This document shows positions 1-7,592 of a stretch of DNA of 64,000 bases, piece after piece. This stretch comes from Halorubrum sp. JWXQ-INN 858 (GTDB lineage Archaea; Halobacteriota; Halobacteria; Halobacteriales; Haloferacaceae): the NCBI RefSeq assembly GCF_009806985.1, contig NZ_WUAX01000016.1, positions 122,976 to 186,975 of the forward strand, written 5' to 3'. The stretch's first letter is position 1. Every line of letters starts with the position of its first letter. Under the pieces are notes generated by a model. The model had not been told where the DNA came from, made no database searches, and saw only the letters and a program-made list of their open reading frames with translations. A program made the translations under genes and the position numbers.

Positions 1-1
1 A

Positions 2-2023
2 CTCGGCGACAGGAACGCCGGATTCGTCGAGGTCGAGCCGGCCGAGTCGGACATTCAGGTGATCGCGGCATCCGTCTCGGAAGTCGAGATCGTCGAAGGT
101 GAGGAGACGTACGTCATCGGCAGCCTGTACCAGGCGGGCAACGTCGAAGGGACCGAAGAGATCGAACTCACTGCCACCCACAACGAGACCGGCGAAACAC
201 ACGACGTCGGGAGTCAGGAGGCGACACTCTCTCCCGGCTACTACCACCTCGGGGCGATTAACATCACCTTCCAGCCCGACGAGACAGGCCACTACGACCT
301 CGAACTCGGCGACAGGAACGCCGGCTGGGTCGACGTTGATGAATCGACCGTCGAGGCGTCAATCATTGACGTCGATGGCCACTCAGTCAACTTCGATCCC
401 GACACCGAGACAGAACAGACGTATGCGAGTGAAGACGTCACCGTAACCATCGAGATTGACGCCGATCTCGATCTGGAGACGGTGGACGTATTAGTAAGTT
501 CGCTTGAGACGAGCTACGTTCGCTCGTTCGAGGCGAGCCATGAGAGTGGTGAGACATGGACAGCGACGGTATCGCCTGAAGACATCGCGGACGATGGACG
601 CTATGAAGTGTCTGTCGTGGCGGTCGACCAAGTTGGAACCGTGGGGACGGACACCGAAGACAGAACTCTCGTGATCGACAGGGATGCTCCACGCCTCTCG
701 TCGACACTCGTAAACGTTGACGGCGAAAGTGCGACGGTCGTTGTCGAAAGCGACAAACCACTCGTGGATGCTCCCGAGGTAGAGGGCGTGTTCACTGACC
801 CAGACGGCTCGACCGAAAGCGATTCAGTATCTGTGCTCCCCGTCGGTGGAAGCAGTACCCACTTCACCGGCACGTTTGCCACCGGCGAGACCGGCAGCTA
901 CGAGATTACAAGTACTGGAACCGACCGAGCCGGCAACGAGGGAACCGACACCACGTCAGTCACTGTCGACACTCGGTTTACGCTCGGTGACGGGGTCATT
1001 GAGATCGACGACACTGGGACCACCATTGAGTTCGAGGTCGCTGACGAGGCCGACGAGGCGGTCCTTAGCCAGGATCTGTTCGCGTCGCTGTCGGAGACGA
1101 CTGCCAACGCGAACCTCGATGATGGCCAGCTCGGTGTCGGCTTCATTACTGCCGAACTGGACAACTTCCTCGAGTACTACCTCGAGCAGGGCACCGTCGA
1201 GAGCGCAGAGATATCGATGGCGATCGACGGCGGCGAACTCCCCGGCAGCGCATCGCCCGACGAAGTGGAACTACACTACTACGATGATGCGGATGGAGCA
1301 TGGGAGCCCGTCGCCGGGTCGGCTGTCGAGATCGATTCCAACGGAGATCCGTTCCTCACGGCGTCGGTGAGCGGGTTCTCGACGTACGGTGCGTTCGTTC
1401 CGGACGCGGAACCGCCGGTCGTCGACGTTGAGTCGCCTGTCGATGGCGCAACTGTCGAGTCGACGGACGGTGCGGTCACGATCGAGTTCAGCTACGACGA
1501 TGATCGATCCGGCATCGACGTTGGGTCGGTCACGCTCGACGTCGACGGCGAGGACGTCACCGACCACGATGAGACGACGATCACCTCGACGAGAACGGAA
1601 CACGTCCTCACGGTCGAGCCGGGGGTGTCCTACACTGCAACCCTCACCGTCTCCGACGATGCGGGCAACGTTGCGACCGAGGAAACGAGCTTCGAGGTCG
1701 AATCCGACAGTGGCAGCGAATCGGATTCATCGGCACCATCCAGCGATTCTGGCTCCGCGGGTGGGTCCGGTTCATCGGACCGCTCGGACACCGTTGATAC
1801 CGAGACCGAAGAGACGGCCACACCGACTGAGCCACCGGTTCCAGACACACCGACTGAGACTCCGGTTCCAGACACACCTGGGACGACACCCACCGAATCG
1901 ACGCCCAGCTCGTCGACCGATGAGGATGCAGGGACGGACGACTCGATCCCCGGATTCGGCCTACTGGCCGCGGTCCTCGCGTTGTTGGTTACGGCTGGGG
2001 TGGCAGTGCGTACGCGTCGATAG
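2..2023 (+). CDS. Cell-surface protein with Ig-like repeats and PGF-CTERM anchor (5' end outside window)
   Basis: The frame is open from the first codon in the window, so this is the C-terminal part of a larger protein. A segment beginning LGDRNAG(F/W)V(E/D)V occurs at the window edge and again about 100 residues later, showing tandem beta-sandwich repeats. Further Ig-like stretches follow, one ending SDDAGNVATEETSFEV. Next comes a Ser/Asp/Thr/Pro-rich linker with repeated VPDTPTETP units, then the tail DDSIPGFG, a hydrophobic segment and a short RTRR end. The PGF motif plus transmembrane helix plus basic end is the archaeosortase A (PGF-CTERM) signal, so the protein should be exported, glycosylated and lipid-anchored on the S-layer side. 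Its ligand or role is unknown. It ends 77 bases before the island. Confidence 0.85.
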   Translation, partial: LGDRNAGFVEVEPAESDIQVIAASVSEVEIVEGEETYVIGSLYQAGNVEGTEEIELTATHNETGETHDVGSQEATLSPGYYHLGAINITFQPDETGHYDLELGDRNAGWVDVDESTVEASIIDVDGHSVNFDPDTETEQTYASEDVTVTIEIDADLDLETVDVLVSSLETSYVRSFEASHESGETWTATVSPEDIADDGRYEVSVVAVDQVGTVGTDTEDRTLVIDRDAPRLSSTLVNVDGESATVVVESDKPLVDAPEVEGVFTDPDGSTESDSVSVLPVGGSSTHFTGTFATGETGSYEITSTGTDRAGNEGTDTTSVTVDTRFTLGDGVIEIDDTGTTIEFEVADEADEAVLSQDLFASLSETTANANLDDGQLGVGFITAELDNFLEYYLEQGTVESAEISMAIDGGELPGSASPDEVELHYYDDADGAWEPVAGSAVEIDSNGDPFLTASVSGFSTYGAFVPDAEPPVVDVESPVDGATVESTDGAVTIEFSYDDDRSGIDVGSVTLDVDGEDVTDHDETTITSTRTEHVLTVEPGVSYTATLTVSDDAGNVATEETSFEVESDSGSESDSSAPSSDSGSAGGSGSSDRSDTVDTETEETATPTEPPVPDTPTETPVPDTPGTTPTESTPSSSTDEDAGTDDSIPGFGLLAAVLALLVTAGVAVRTRR

Positions 2024-2099
2024 CACGTTCGGTCACCCCGTGTCACCGAAACCCGAGAGGAAAGCCTCGTGATTTAGCGCGGTCACAACTCGACACAGA

Positions 2100-2119
2100 A
2101 GTAGTCCCGGGCGGATTCG
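2100..2119. repeat. Left attachment-site direct repeat (attL core)
   Basis: The 20 bases agtagtcccgggcggattcg are identical to 26126-26145, where they form the 3' end of tRNA-Gln plus two flanking bases. Immediately inside the island the sequence continues taacaaaaagtta, an imperfect inverted repeat. The integrase begins about 40 bases further in. This is the usual layout of a tRNA-integrating archaeal element. Confidence 0.9.
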
Positions 2120-2157
2120 TAACAAAAAGTTAAATAATCCTATTCCATATGTGGGGT

Positions 2158-3576
2158 ATGTCGGTTGATGATCCCCACAACCTCTCCGAACAACTCAAGA
2201 ATCAGAAGGAGAAGTTAGACGACATCGACAGCGAAGATTCCACGCTGCTCTGGAACTTTGCTACTGCATCCAGCAAGGAGATGGCTGACAGCACGGTGAT
2301 CCAATATTTGTCGAAGCTTCGGCTGATCAGCGAAGAGAGCGACAAGCCAATCGTTGAGATGGAACCGTTGGAGATGACTCGTGTGATAGACAATCTCGAA
2401 GATGAAAAGGGGTGGTCATCGAAGGGAACTCGGCGAAATTACGAGAAGGCACTTCGTACGCTCTTTCGTGAGTTGCGCGAAGCTGATCCGCAAGAGTTCG
2501 GCAGAGACTACGCAGAGTTGCTACCTCGTGAGGGTTCGATTCGTCTGACCAAAGATGAACCGTCGAAGATCACTCCGGAAGACATCTTGTCAAAGAGTGA
2601 GATTGAAGAATTGATCCAAGATGCTTGCAAGAATCCGCGCGACAAAGCTATTGTAGCGATGCTCGCGGATACCGGGATGCGGATCGCTGCCCTGCTCTCA
2701 CTCCGAGTCCGCGACGTCGAATTCCGTAGTGATGGTGGTGGACTGTTTCAACCCAATACCGAAGCGACGGGTCTCAAGGGAGATGATGCACGCAAGCCAT
2801 TGACGTGGAGTGCGGTACACGTGGAGAACTACTTGATAAACGATCATCCTCGTCCGGATGACGATGGTGCTCCCTTGTTCCACAAGAGTGAGGGGTGGAC
2901 TGACGAGGACGACGACGGATCGATGACTCCCGCACTCGTGCGCCAGCGTCTCAAGCGACTCGTTGACAAGGCGGATGTGAGTCTTGATACAGAGGATATC
3001 CATCCACACGTGTTCAAGCATACCGCCGTCACGATCTGGGCTAAACAGGGGTTCAGTGACCGCGAGATCAAGCACCGTGCCGGCTGGTCTCGTGACTCGA
3101 ATATGCTCAAGCGGTACGAGCACATCGAAGAAGAAGAGATCAACAAACAAGTTCTGAAAAAGTACGGGTTCGACGTTAAGGATGACGAGATCGGCGAACC
3201 GGAGTTGGACAGGTGTCCCCGGTGCAGCGTGCCGCTGCACGGCGGCGAGAATTACTGTCCGCAGTGTATGCTCAGGATCGAGTCGAGTCCGCGTTGGTGG
3301 CAAATGTATCTCAAAATCACTTCCGAGGGCGACGAGGTTCGACAGAAGTACGAGGGTCAGATTCCGCCGGCTGACGTATCAGAGTTGTCGCCATCGTACT
3401 ACGATCGCGTCCATCGGGTGTTTATGGCGGCGACGTTCCCGGTTGATTGGGAGGATGAGTTTGATTTCGAGGTTGGAGAGTTGGATGACGAGGAGAAGGA
3501 GTGGGTGGTGGATAATCTGGAGGATATACATCACGAACAGCGGGAGGAGCATCCGGTTCGTACGGACGACGATTAG
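2158..3576 (+). CDS. Tyrosine recombinase / island integrase with C-terminal zinc ribbon
   Basis: This is a phage-integrase-family protein of 472 residues, expected to integrate and excise the island. Visible are an N-terminal SAM-like helical region (about 35-130) and the catalytic domain. The catalytic domain has Arg175 (TGMRIAALLSLR), box II HVFKHT (His284, Lys287), HRAGWS (His306, Trp310) and Tyr320 (LKRYEHI). A C-terminal CPRC...CPQC zinc ribbon follows (Cys353, 356, 367, 370) with an acidic tail. The canonical HxxR arginine is Lys here. An ATG at 2149 is also in frame; 2158 is preferred because the A/T-rich TATA-like ttaaataat lies at 2130-2138. It sits 38 bases inside attL, as expected for the integrase of this element. 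Confidence 0.9.
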   Translation: MSVDDPHNLSEQLKNQKEKLDDIDSEDSTLLWNFATASSKEMADSTVIQYLSKLRLISEESDKPIVEMEPLEMTRVIDNLEDEKGWSSKGTRRNYEKALRTLFRELREADPQEFGRDYAELLPREGSIRLTKDEPSKITPEDILSKSEIEELIQDACKNPRDKAIVAMLADTGMRIAALLSLRVRDVEFRSDGGGLFQPNTEATGLKGDDARKPLTWSAVHVENYLINDHPRPDDDGAPLFHKSEGWTDEDDDGSMTPALVRQRLKRLVDKADVSLDTEDIHPHVFKHTAVTIWAKQGFSDREIKHRAGWSRDSNMLKRYEHIEEEEINKQVLKKYGFDVKDDEIGEPELDRCPRCSVPLHGGENYCPQCMLRIESSPRWWQMYLKITSEGDEVRQKYEGQIPPADVSELSPSYYDRVHRVFMAATFPVDWEDEFDFEVGELDDEEKEWVVDNLEDIHHEQREEHPVRTDDD

Positions 3577-3610
3577 CGGCTACGCGTCGAGGAGAAGTAG
3601 TTCGTCGTCG

Positions 3611-3963
3611 TCACTCGTCGCGCCGCCGGACGGCGCGGAGCGAATCGGGTTCGACTACCAAGTTGTCTGCGTGGCTTGGGAAGCGGCGGTGTTCGTCTTG
3701 TGGTTTGTACATTTCTCCTTCGCTGATTCGTTCTCCGGTTTCTTCGGCGTCTCGGGAGTGATGTAGCCGATGATGCGGACTTGGCTTTCGTCGATGACTT
3801 CGGCGAGTAAGCCTTGCTGCTGGTTGGCGAGCGGTCAGCAGATACCCCGACAGTCATCACAGACCTCGATGTCCCGTCCATCCTCCAATTTCACGCTGAC
3901 TATCGGCGTGCTAGTGCAGTCGTAGTCTACGTACTCATCTCGGTACTCGGCGAACTTCGTCAT
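3611..3963 (-). pseudogene. Small zinc-finger-like gene broken by an in-frame TGA and a frameshift
   Basis: ATG at 3963 overlaps the stop of the upstream gene (ATGA), suggesting coupled translation. The first 42 residues end VCDDCRGIC and then hit TGA at 3837-3835. The same frame continues with coding-like sequence (LANQQQGLLAEVIDESQVRIIG, split here only by the stop) up to about 3750. Beyond a one-base shift, the neighbouring frame carries on coherently to a stop at 3611 (ending PDSLRAVRRRDE). Read together they give one protein of about 117 residues with a CxxC-type metal site. I infer decay. Alternatives are two short genes (3835-3963; ATG 3712 to 3611, with a GGAG ribosome site) or a sequencing error. 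Function unknown. Confidence 0.5.
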
Positions 3964-4247
3964 CGGTTCTCACCCTCCGACGAGGAGACGATGTAGGTGA
4001 AGTCGCCAAAATCCACTGTTTCACAACCGTGATCCCACAGCATATGATCGAAGGTTGCGTACTCCTCAGTCACGGCTTCGAAGTGAGGGTCAGGGTGTGG
4101 TATCTCGATCGCTGGGCGTCCATCCACACGGCTACACTCTTCGTCGAGTACCAGTCCGTCAGCGAACGGCATTACTGAGACGGTGTGGATGTCTTGATGG
4201 TTGTAAATCGCTTCTAGTCGTTCAAGTTCGGTTTCGCTGTCTTGCAT
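3960..4247 (-). CDS. Small acidic protein of unknown function
   Basis: This 95-residue protein, MQDSETELERLEAIYNHQ..., has acidic composition and codon use like the rest of the island. No family recognised. It ends in an ATGA overlap with the damaged gene downstream, so the two were probably one transcriptional unit read leftwards behind the integrase. The start ATG at 4247 is followed by a charged helix and then mixed alpha/beta sequence with two Cys residues that do not form a clear metal site. Confidence 0.65.
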   Translation of the reverse strand: MQDSETELERLEAIYNHQDIHTVSVMPFADGLVLDEECSRVDGRPAIEIPHPDPHFEAVTEEYATFDHMLWDHGCETVDFGDFTYIVSSSEGENR

Positions 4248-4307
4248 TTTCGTTGGTTTTGTTCGACATCACCTCCATCAGTCCGGTTTGTTTGCGAACG
4301 ATTCGAG

Positions 4308-4361
4308 ACACGCCCGGGGAGTCGAACCCCGACTCCCCACCGTGGGGAGAACCGTTCCGTG
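4308..4361 (-). other. tRNA 3'-end-like segment
   Basis: On the minus strand this gap between two genes holds a 17-base hairpin ctccccaccgtggggag (plus-strand 4333-4349). A T-arm-like stem-loop with the consensus GGTTCGACTCC follows, then GGCGTGT as a possible 3' acceptor strand. I cannot find the matching 5' acceptor, D-arm or anticodon stem, so it is not a complete tRNA. The hairpin could be the variable arm of a class II tRNA. It may be a remnant captured from another tRNA gene by an earlier integration, or an unrelated stem-loop. Confidence 0.35.
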
Positions 4362-4390
4362 CAAACTGTCTGGCGAGCGGATCTAGGCCG

Positions 4391-4804
4391 TCAGAACTCG
4401 TCCAGCAACTCCTCCACCACTTCATCGACGAACTCCTCGAAGCCGTCCTCAACGGTCTGCACTTCGATGACCTCCCCGGGATCACGTTCCCGTTCGACTT
4501 TCTCTTCGAGTGCGGGAAGCAGCCAGTCAACGGCGACGTGTGCCGGGACGTCCATCACATCGTGGTATTCCTTTTCTTCGTAGGTGGCGGACTCGTAGCG
4601 GACGACGTACCCCACTTCCACGTCGTAGACGGTGAAGTGGTGGCGGTTGTCCACGAGGTTTCGCTGCGGACGGCCTCCGATGGCGATGTCGATGACGGTG
4701 TTGTAGTCCGTCTCGTCGAGGGCTGCGCTGATTTCTCCGTGTCCGATGAGTTCTTCCACGTATTCTGTATCGGTGCTGTCGTGATGACCTTCGATTTCTG
4801 TCAC
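4391..4804 (-). CDS. Acidic protein of unknown function
   Basis: I place the start at GTG 4804 (MTEIEGHHDSTDTEYVEELI), giving 137 residues, because a TATA-like element (ggtatat, minus strand) lies 27-33 bases upstream, fitting a leaderless transcript. A longer TTG start at 4867 is in frame. The sequence is mixed alpha/beta in the middle (VIDIAIGG..., FTVYDVEVGYVVRYESATY). It ends with a very acidic helix, VEDGFEEFVDEVVEELLDEF. No family recognised. It is divergent from the small winged-helix gene at 4952, which could control it. Confidence 0.7.
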   Translation of the reverse strand: MTEIEGHHDSTDTEYVEELIGHGEISAALDETDYNTVIDIAIGGRPQRNLVDNRHHFTVYDVEVGYVVRYESATYEEKEYHDVMDVPAHVAVDWLLPALEEKVERERDPGEVIEVQTVEDGFEEFVDEVVEELLDEF

Positions 4805-4830
4805 CAACACAAGATTAGAGAGTTTGACAG

Positions 4831-4837
4831 ATATACC
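4831..4837 (-). promoter_or_regulatory. TATA box for the leftward gene starting at 4804
   Basis: The minus-strand sequence ggtatat is centred about 30 bases upstream of GTG 4804. This is the standard spacing for leaderless haloarchaeal mRNAs and is the reason for preferring that start codon. Confidence 0.5.
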
Positions 4838-4951
4838 TTTCTCTCGGAGGGATACGAGGTTAAGCAAAGGTACTAAGTTGGTGTTTGAGACTTCAAGGAA
4901 GCCGTTCTTCCGAGACTACTAAGTGGCGCTAAAACGTATAAATATACTGAG

Positions 4952-5161
4952 ATGAGTGTCGAAGAACAACTCACAGACACCCAACGCGAAGTAGTCGAAG
5001 TTCTCAGAGAAGGCCGAGCGACGCCACAACACATCGAACAGAACACAACCATCCCCAGCAAACACGCTGTCCAACACCACCTGAAGGAACTCCGACTCGC
5101 CGACGTCGTCATCAAGGTCAACACAGGCCTGTACGAACTCTCCGACGAGTTCGACAACTGA
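4952..5161 (+). CDS. Small winged-helix DNA-binding protein
   Basis: This 69-residue protein, MSVEEQLTDTQREVVEVL, carries a helix-turn-helix with the core ATPQHIEQNTTIPSKHAVQHHLKEL split over residues 24-48. A wing follows (ADVVIKVNTGLYEL). It is essentially a lone wHTH domain of the ArsR/MarR-like type common in haloviruses and plasmids. It is divergent from the gene ending at 4391 and lies upstream of the 20-bp palindrome at 5323, either of which could be its target. A TATA-like element (gtataaata, 4936-4944) is only 8-16 bases before the ATG, so the real transcription start is uncertain. Confidence 0.8.
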   Translation: MSVEEQLTDTQREVVEVLREGRATPQHIEQNTTIPSKHAVQHHLKELRLADVVIKVNTGLYELSDEFDN

Positions 5162-5322
5162 ACCCTTCTTGTCCTCGCAATCCGCGCCACCGGTTAGCGA
5201 CGATGAACGCCGTTCAAAGTAGTATTTAAACCCGGTTGATATTCCGATTCTGTTCGGTAAACACGTCATATCGAATCCCGTGTTTTCTGCTGTCTGATAT
5301 AGTTTAGACCCCATTATTTGAC

Positions 5323-5342
5323 CTTAATGATTAATCATTAAG
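5323..5342. repeat. Perfect 20-bp AT-rich palindrome
   Basis: cttaatgattaatcattaag reads identically on both strands. It lies in the 230-base gap between the small winged-helix gene and the operon beginning near 5392, and 15-34 bases upstream of a TATA-like tttttaact (5357-5365). It is probably an operator for a dimeric regulator. Confidence 0.7.
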
Positions 5343-5391
5343 CCTGCCACGTCGAAGTTTTTAACTATGTAGTTCAATCGTCAGTGATGCA

Positions 5392-5502
5392 ATGTTCGAA
5401 AAACCCAATGCGGCAAGCAGATCGGTAGCAGAAGAGCACGACAGACAAACTAACCACTGTCTCGACGTCTCCCACAACGAGAGTGATGTCTATGGGGTCT
5501 GA
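5392..5502 (+). CDS. Possible 36-residue leader protein
   Basis: An ATG at 5392 lies about 30 bases after a TATA-like gtttttaact, so a leaderless transcript would start translation here. The frame MFEKPNAASRSVAEEHDRQT runs 36 codons and ends inside the beginning of the next gene (overlap 5486-5502). It may be a real micro-protein or simply the 5' leader of the operon. No family recognised. The composition is less acidic than that of the neighbours. Confidence 0.4.
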   Translation: MFEKPNAASRSVAEEHDRQTNHCLDVSHNESDVYGV

Positions 5503-5701
5503 GAGCAGCGACATCGAAGAGACCATCAGAGGCGTTGTCGAACCGATTCGAGAAACCTCAGGTGTTGAGATCACCGGGATGGATCACCAGATAATCGGTG
5601 ACGTCGCAATCATCCACATCGAGACCACCGACGAAAATTATGACACGTCCATCGTGTTTGAGCCCGATGGTGACGGCGGAGGTGATGACGATGGTGTATA
5701 G
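5486..5701 (+). CDS. Small acidic protein, first of a paralog family on this island
   Basis: 71 residues. After an N-terminal helix (DIEETIRGVVEPIRETSGVE) comes a beta-rich part, VAIIHIETTDENYDTSIVF, then an acidic Gly-rich tail ending DDDGV. The pattern IIHIETTD-Y-IVF-PDG recurs in the product of 6059-6307 and, more weakly, in that of 24976-25281. Its last codons contain the ribosome site and start of the next gene, so the two are translationally coupled. GTG 5483 and ATG 5492 are alternative starts. Function unknown. Confidence 0.75.
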   Translation: MSMGSESSDIEETIRGVVEPIRETSGVEITGMDHQIIGDVAIIHIETTDENYDTSIVFEPDGDGGGDDDGV

Positions 5702-6059
5702 ACCCGAGTACAACGGCCCCGAAGACCGCCCCGACATCGACGAGATCGACGGCTTCGCGGAGCTGGTAGATGACGTCGAAACCGCCCTCGAAGAGGCTGA
5801 ACAGAACGGTGAGGACATCAAGTGGATGAAGGTCAGACCCCCCGTCATCGCCGTCGACTTCGATCCGGGAACGTCCGCAGATGACGTGCGGGGTTTCTTC
5901 GACGACTACCTTATCGACATCATCCCTGAAGATGACTTCACCGCGGTACTCGTCGACTTCACCATTTTCGGCATCGCCATCGAAATCTATCCGCGAGACT
6001 ACCCATACGTGGAAGAAGAAATACCGAGTTTGGCTGACGAAATTGGGGGTGACGAGTAA
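5691..6059 (+). CDS. Acidic protein of unknown function
   Basis: 122 residues. The start ATG at 5691 is chosen because a full Shine-Dalgarno sequence, ggaggtgat (5679-5687), lies just upstream within the previous gene's end. ATG 5685 is inside that site. The protein has a charged N-terminal helix, then beta-alpha segments (RPPVIAVDFDPGTSADDVRG; FTAVLVDFTIFGIAIEIYP) and an acidic C-terminus. It could be a small ferredoxin-like or ACT-like fold, but I recognise no family. The stop overlaps the next start (TAATG). Confidence 0.75.
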   Translation: MVYRPEYNGPEDRPDIDEIDGFAELVDDVETALEEAEQNGEDIKWMKVRPPVIAVDFDPGTSADDVRGFFDDYLIDIIPEDDFTAVLVDFTIFGIAIEIYPRDYPYVEEEIPSLADEIGGDE

Positions 6060-6307
6060 TGCAGGACGACATCGACACCGACGACTTGCCCGAGGAGATC
6101 GACGAAGTCCTCGCCGCCGCCCGCTACGCGGCTGCTAACACCACCGGAGTCGAGGAGACGGACACCAAAATCATCCTCAACGAGGAGAAAAACATCGGGA
6201 TCGCTCACATTGACACAGACTGCGAAGGCGAGTATGCGCGGTTCGTGTTTACGACGGACGGCTCTCGCCAAGTCTGGCCCCTCGGAGGTGGTGACGATGG
6301 TGTCTGA
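6059..6307 (+). CDS. Small acidic protein, paralog of the 5486 gene
   Basis: 82 residues. The core IGIAHIDTDCEGEYARFVF followed by TTDG parallels the product of 5486-5701 in order and spacing, after a similar N-terminal helix and TTGVE/TSGVE turn. It also ends GGDDGV, because its last codons encode the ribosome site (ggaggtg) and start of the metallopeptidase gene. The ATG overlaps the preceding stop. Function unknown; co-translation suggests that its product acts with the metallopeptidase. Confidence 0.75.
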   Translation: MQDDIDTDDLPEEIDEVLAAARYAAANTTGVEETDTKIILNEEKNIGIAHIDTDCEGEYARFVFTTDGSRQVWPLGGGDDGV

Positions 6308-6794
6308 TGATCCCCGTGTCAGAGTCTTCGTAGACCTCTTCAACATCTACTACTCCGACTGGGACACCCCCGGAGACACGGACGAGTTGAAACCGGAACA
6401 CGTCGATTTCGACGACAATCTCAGCGGCAATTGGGGCCGGTGCGGAAGTCGAAGTGACGGAACCATCGTCTACAAGATCAACCGCCAGAAGTGGATCGAC
6501 TGGGACGTAAATCGTCGGTTGATGTTGATCATCCACGAACTGGGACACGTCGAACACGCGCACCACAAGCCGTCGTTCTGGAAGCAGGTCATCGACATCT
6601 ACGAGACGTTCAAAGACAGGGAAGACGAGGTTGACGAAGCCATCGCCGGAGACATCGATTGGGCGCAAGTGGCGAAACACCTGACGCGTGACCCCAACTC
6701 GAAGACCGTCGACAGACGCTGCGAGACCGTCGACGAACGTCGGGAGAAGATGGCCGATGCGCTTGACTACGACGGATATGTGCCGGCGTACTGA
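6297..6794 (+). CDS. YgjP/DUF45-type zinc metallopeptidase-like protein
   Basis: 165 residues. HELGH at residues 80-84 is followed by His90 and FW at 94-95. This is exactly the spacing of the HExxH-x5-H-x3-FW signature of the YgjP/WLM (DUF45) gluzincin-like family, so the zinc ligands should be His80, His84 and His90 with Glu81 catalytic. In this family many members process ubiquitin-like or SUMO-like partners or sit with restriction systems; that does not fix a substrate here. The start ATG 6297 follows ggaggtg at 6285-6291. It is the last gene of a four-gene operon of small acidic proteins, which are candidate substrates or inhibitors. Confidence 0.75.
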   Translation: MVSDDPRVRVFVDLFNIYYSDWDTPGDTDELKPEHVDFDDNLSGNWGRCGSRSDGTIVYKINRQKWIDWDVNRRLMLIIHELGHVEHAHHKPSFWKQVIDIYETFKDREDEVDEAIAGDIDWAQVAKHLTRDPNSKTVDRRCETVDERREKMADALDYDGYVPAY

Positions 6795-6925
6795 CGTAGA
6801 CATCTAAACAAGGACGAGAACGGACGCAAAGCGGACGTGGCGAAAGGGACGATGGTTCTGACGCGGACGTGAGACAAGACGAGTAGCGACGGTTGTGGCG
6901 AACGCGTGTCGGCGAGAAAGGCAGT

Positions 6926-7381
6926 TCAGTCGAACGTCTCCTCCAACCGCTCGTCCAACTCGTCTCTGCGCTCCGCCTCCTCCGACTTCTCCAACCCTCC
7001 ACGCTCGACGCGTCGAAGGTGTTCGGGCAAGTCGAGGTGGCGCACGATGTCGTCAACGTTGAGTTCGTCTTCGAGTTTGCTCTTGACCGTGTCGCCGATC
7101 TCGTTCCAGCCGACGCGCATCGGATCGGTCTGCATCTTGTTTTTACCCCCACCGGAGAGATCGAAGAAGTGGCCAGCAGTGTAGCTGACGACAACCCCAC
7201 GCTCGACGTAGAAGTGGTAGCGAACGCCTCTATCGTCTACAGCCTCCTCGGATTCGTCATCGATGACGACGGTGTGCCGCTTCACCTCGACACCGGGTTC
7301 CTCTTCCTCGTCCTCGTCGCGTTCCCGGCGGTCTTCATCATCGTCGTCGGCGAGGTGGCCGTACTTGGTGTCGTCACTCAC
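6926..7381 (-). CDS. Acidic coiled-coil-containing protein, last gene of an RHH operon
   Basis: 151 residues starting at GTG 7381, which overlaps the previous gene's stop (GTGAGTGA). The first 40 residues are extremely acidic (ADDDDEDRRERDEDEEEE). A beta-rich domain with the pattern VKRHTVVIDD...VRYHFYVERGVVVSYTAG follows, then a charged helical C-terminus. No family recognised. It is co-transcribed with the two genes to its right, which encode a small coiled coil and a ribbon-helix-helix-like protein. Confidence 0.7.
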   Translation of the reverse strand: MSDDTKYGHLADDDDEDRRERDEDEEEEPGVEVKRHTVVIDDESEEAVDDRGVRYHFYVERGVVVSYTAGHFFDLSGGGKNKMQTDPMRVGWNEIGDTVKSKLEDELNVDDIVRHLDLPEHLRRVERGGLEKSEEAERRDELDERLEETFD

Positions 7382-7592
7382 GGGGATCACCCGCCTCGTC
7401 GTCGACGTCGAGTCCCTCGACGACATCATCGAAGAACTCGCGTATTTTTTCACGGCGACGTTTTTCGAGTTGCTCTAATCTCTTTTCATGGAGTTCTACA
7501 CGATTCTCGGCCCGTTGCCGGCGGAACCGCTCCCGCTCCAACGCCTCTCGAAGTTCTTCCTCATCGTCCGACGGTTCCGGTTCGTCACTCAT
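7374..7592 (-). CDS. Short coiled-coil protein
   Basis: 72 residues, almost entirely one charged helix (EEELREALERERFRRQRAEN...), ending EGLDVDDEAGDPRE. ATG 7592 overlaps the end of the upstream gene by 8 bases and is preceded by GGGTGAT; its own end overlaps the next start. It is probably a dimerising partner of a neighbouring product. Confidence 0.7.
   Translation of the reverse strand: MSDEPEPSDDEEELREALERERFRRQRAENRVELHEKRLEQLEKRRREKIREFFDDVVEGLDVDDEAGDPRE

Noticed and set aside
3835..3837. TGA read as selenocysteine next to Cys in the zinc-finger-like gene
   Set aside because: Haloarchaea are not known to have selenocysteine machinery, and a nearby frameshift points to decay.
4055..4876. 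273-codon plus-strand frame
   Set aside because: It is opposite two better minus-strand genes and runs through the tRNA-like fragment; its composition (Cys, Phe, Val-rich) is not haloarchaeal.
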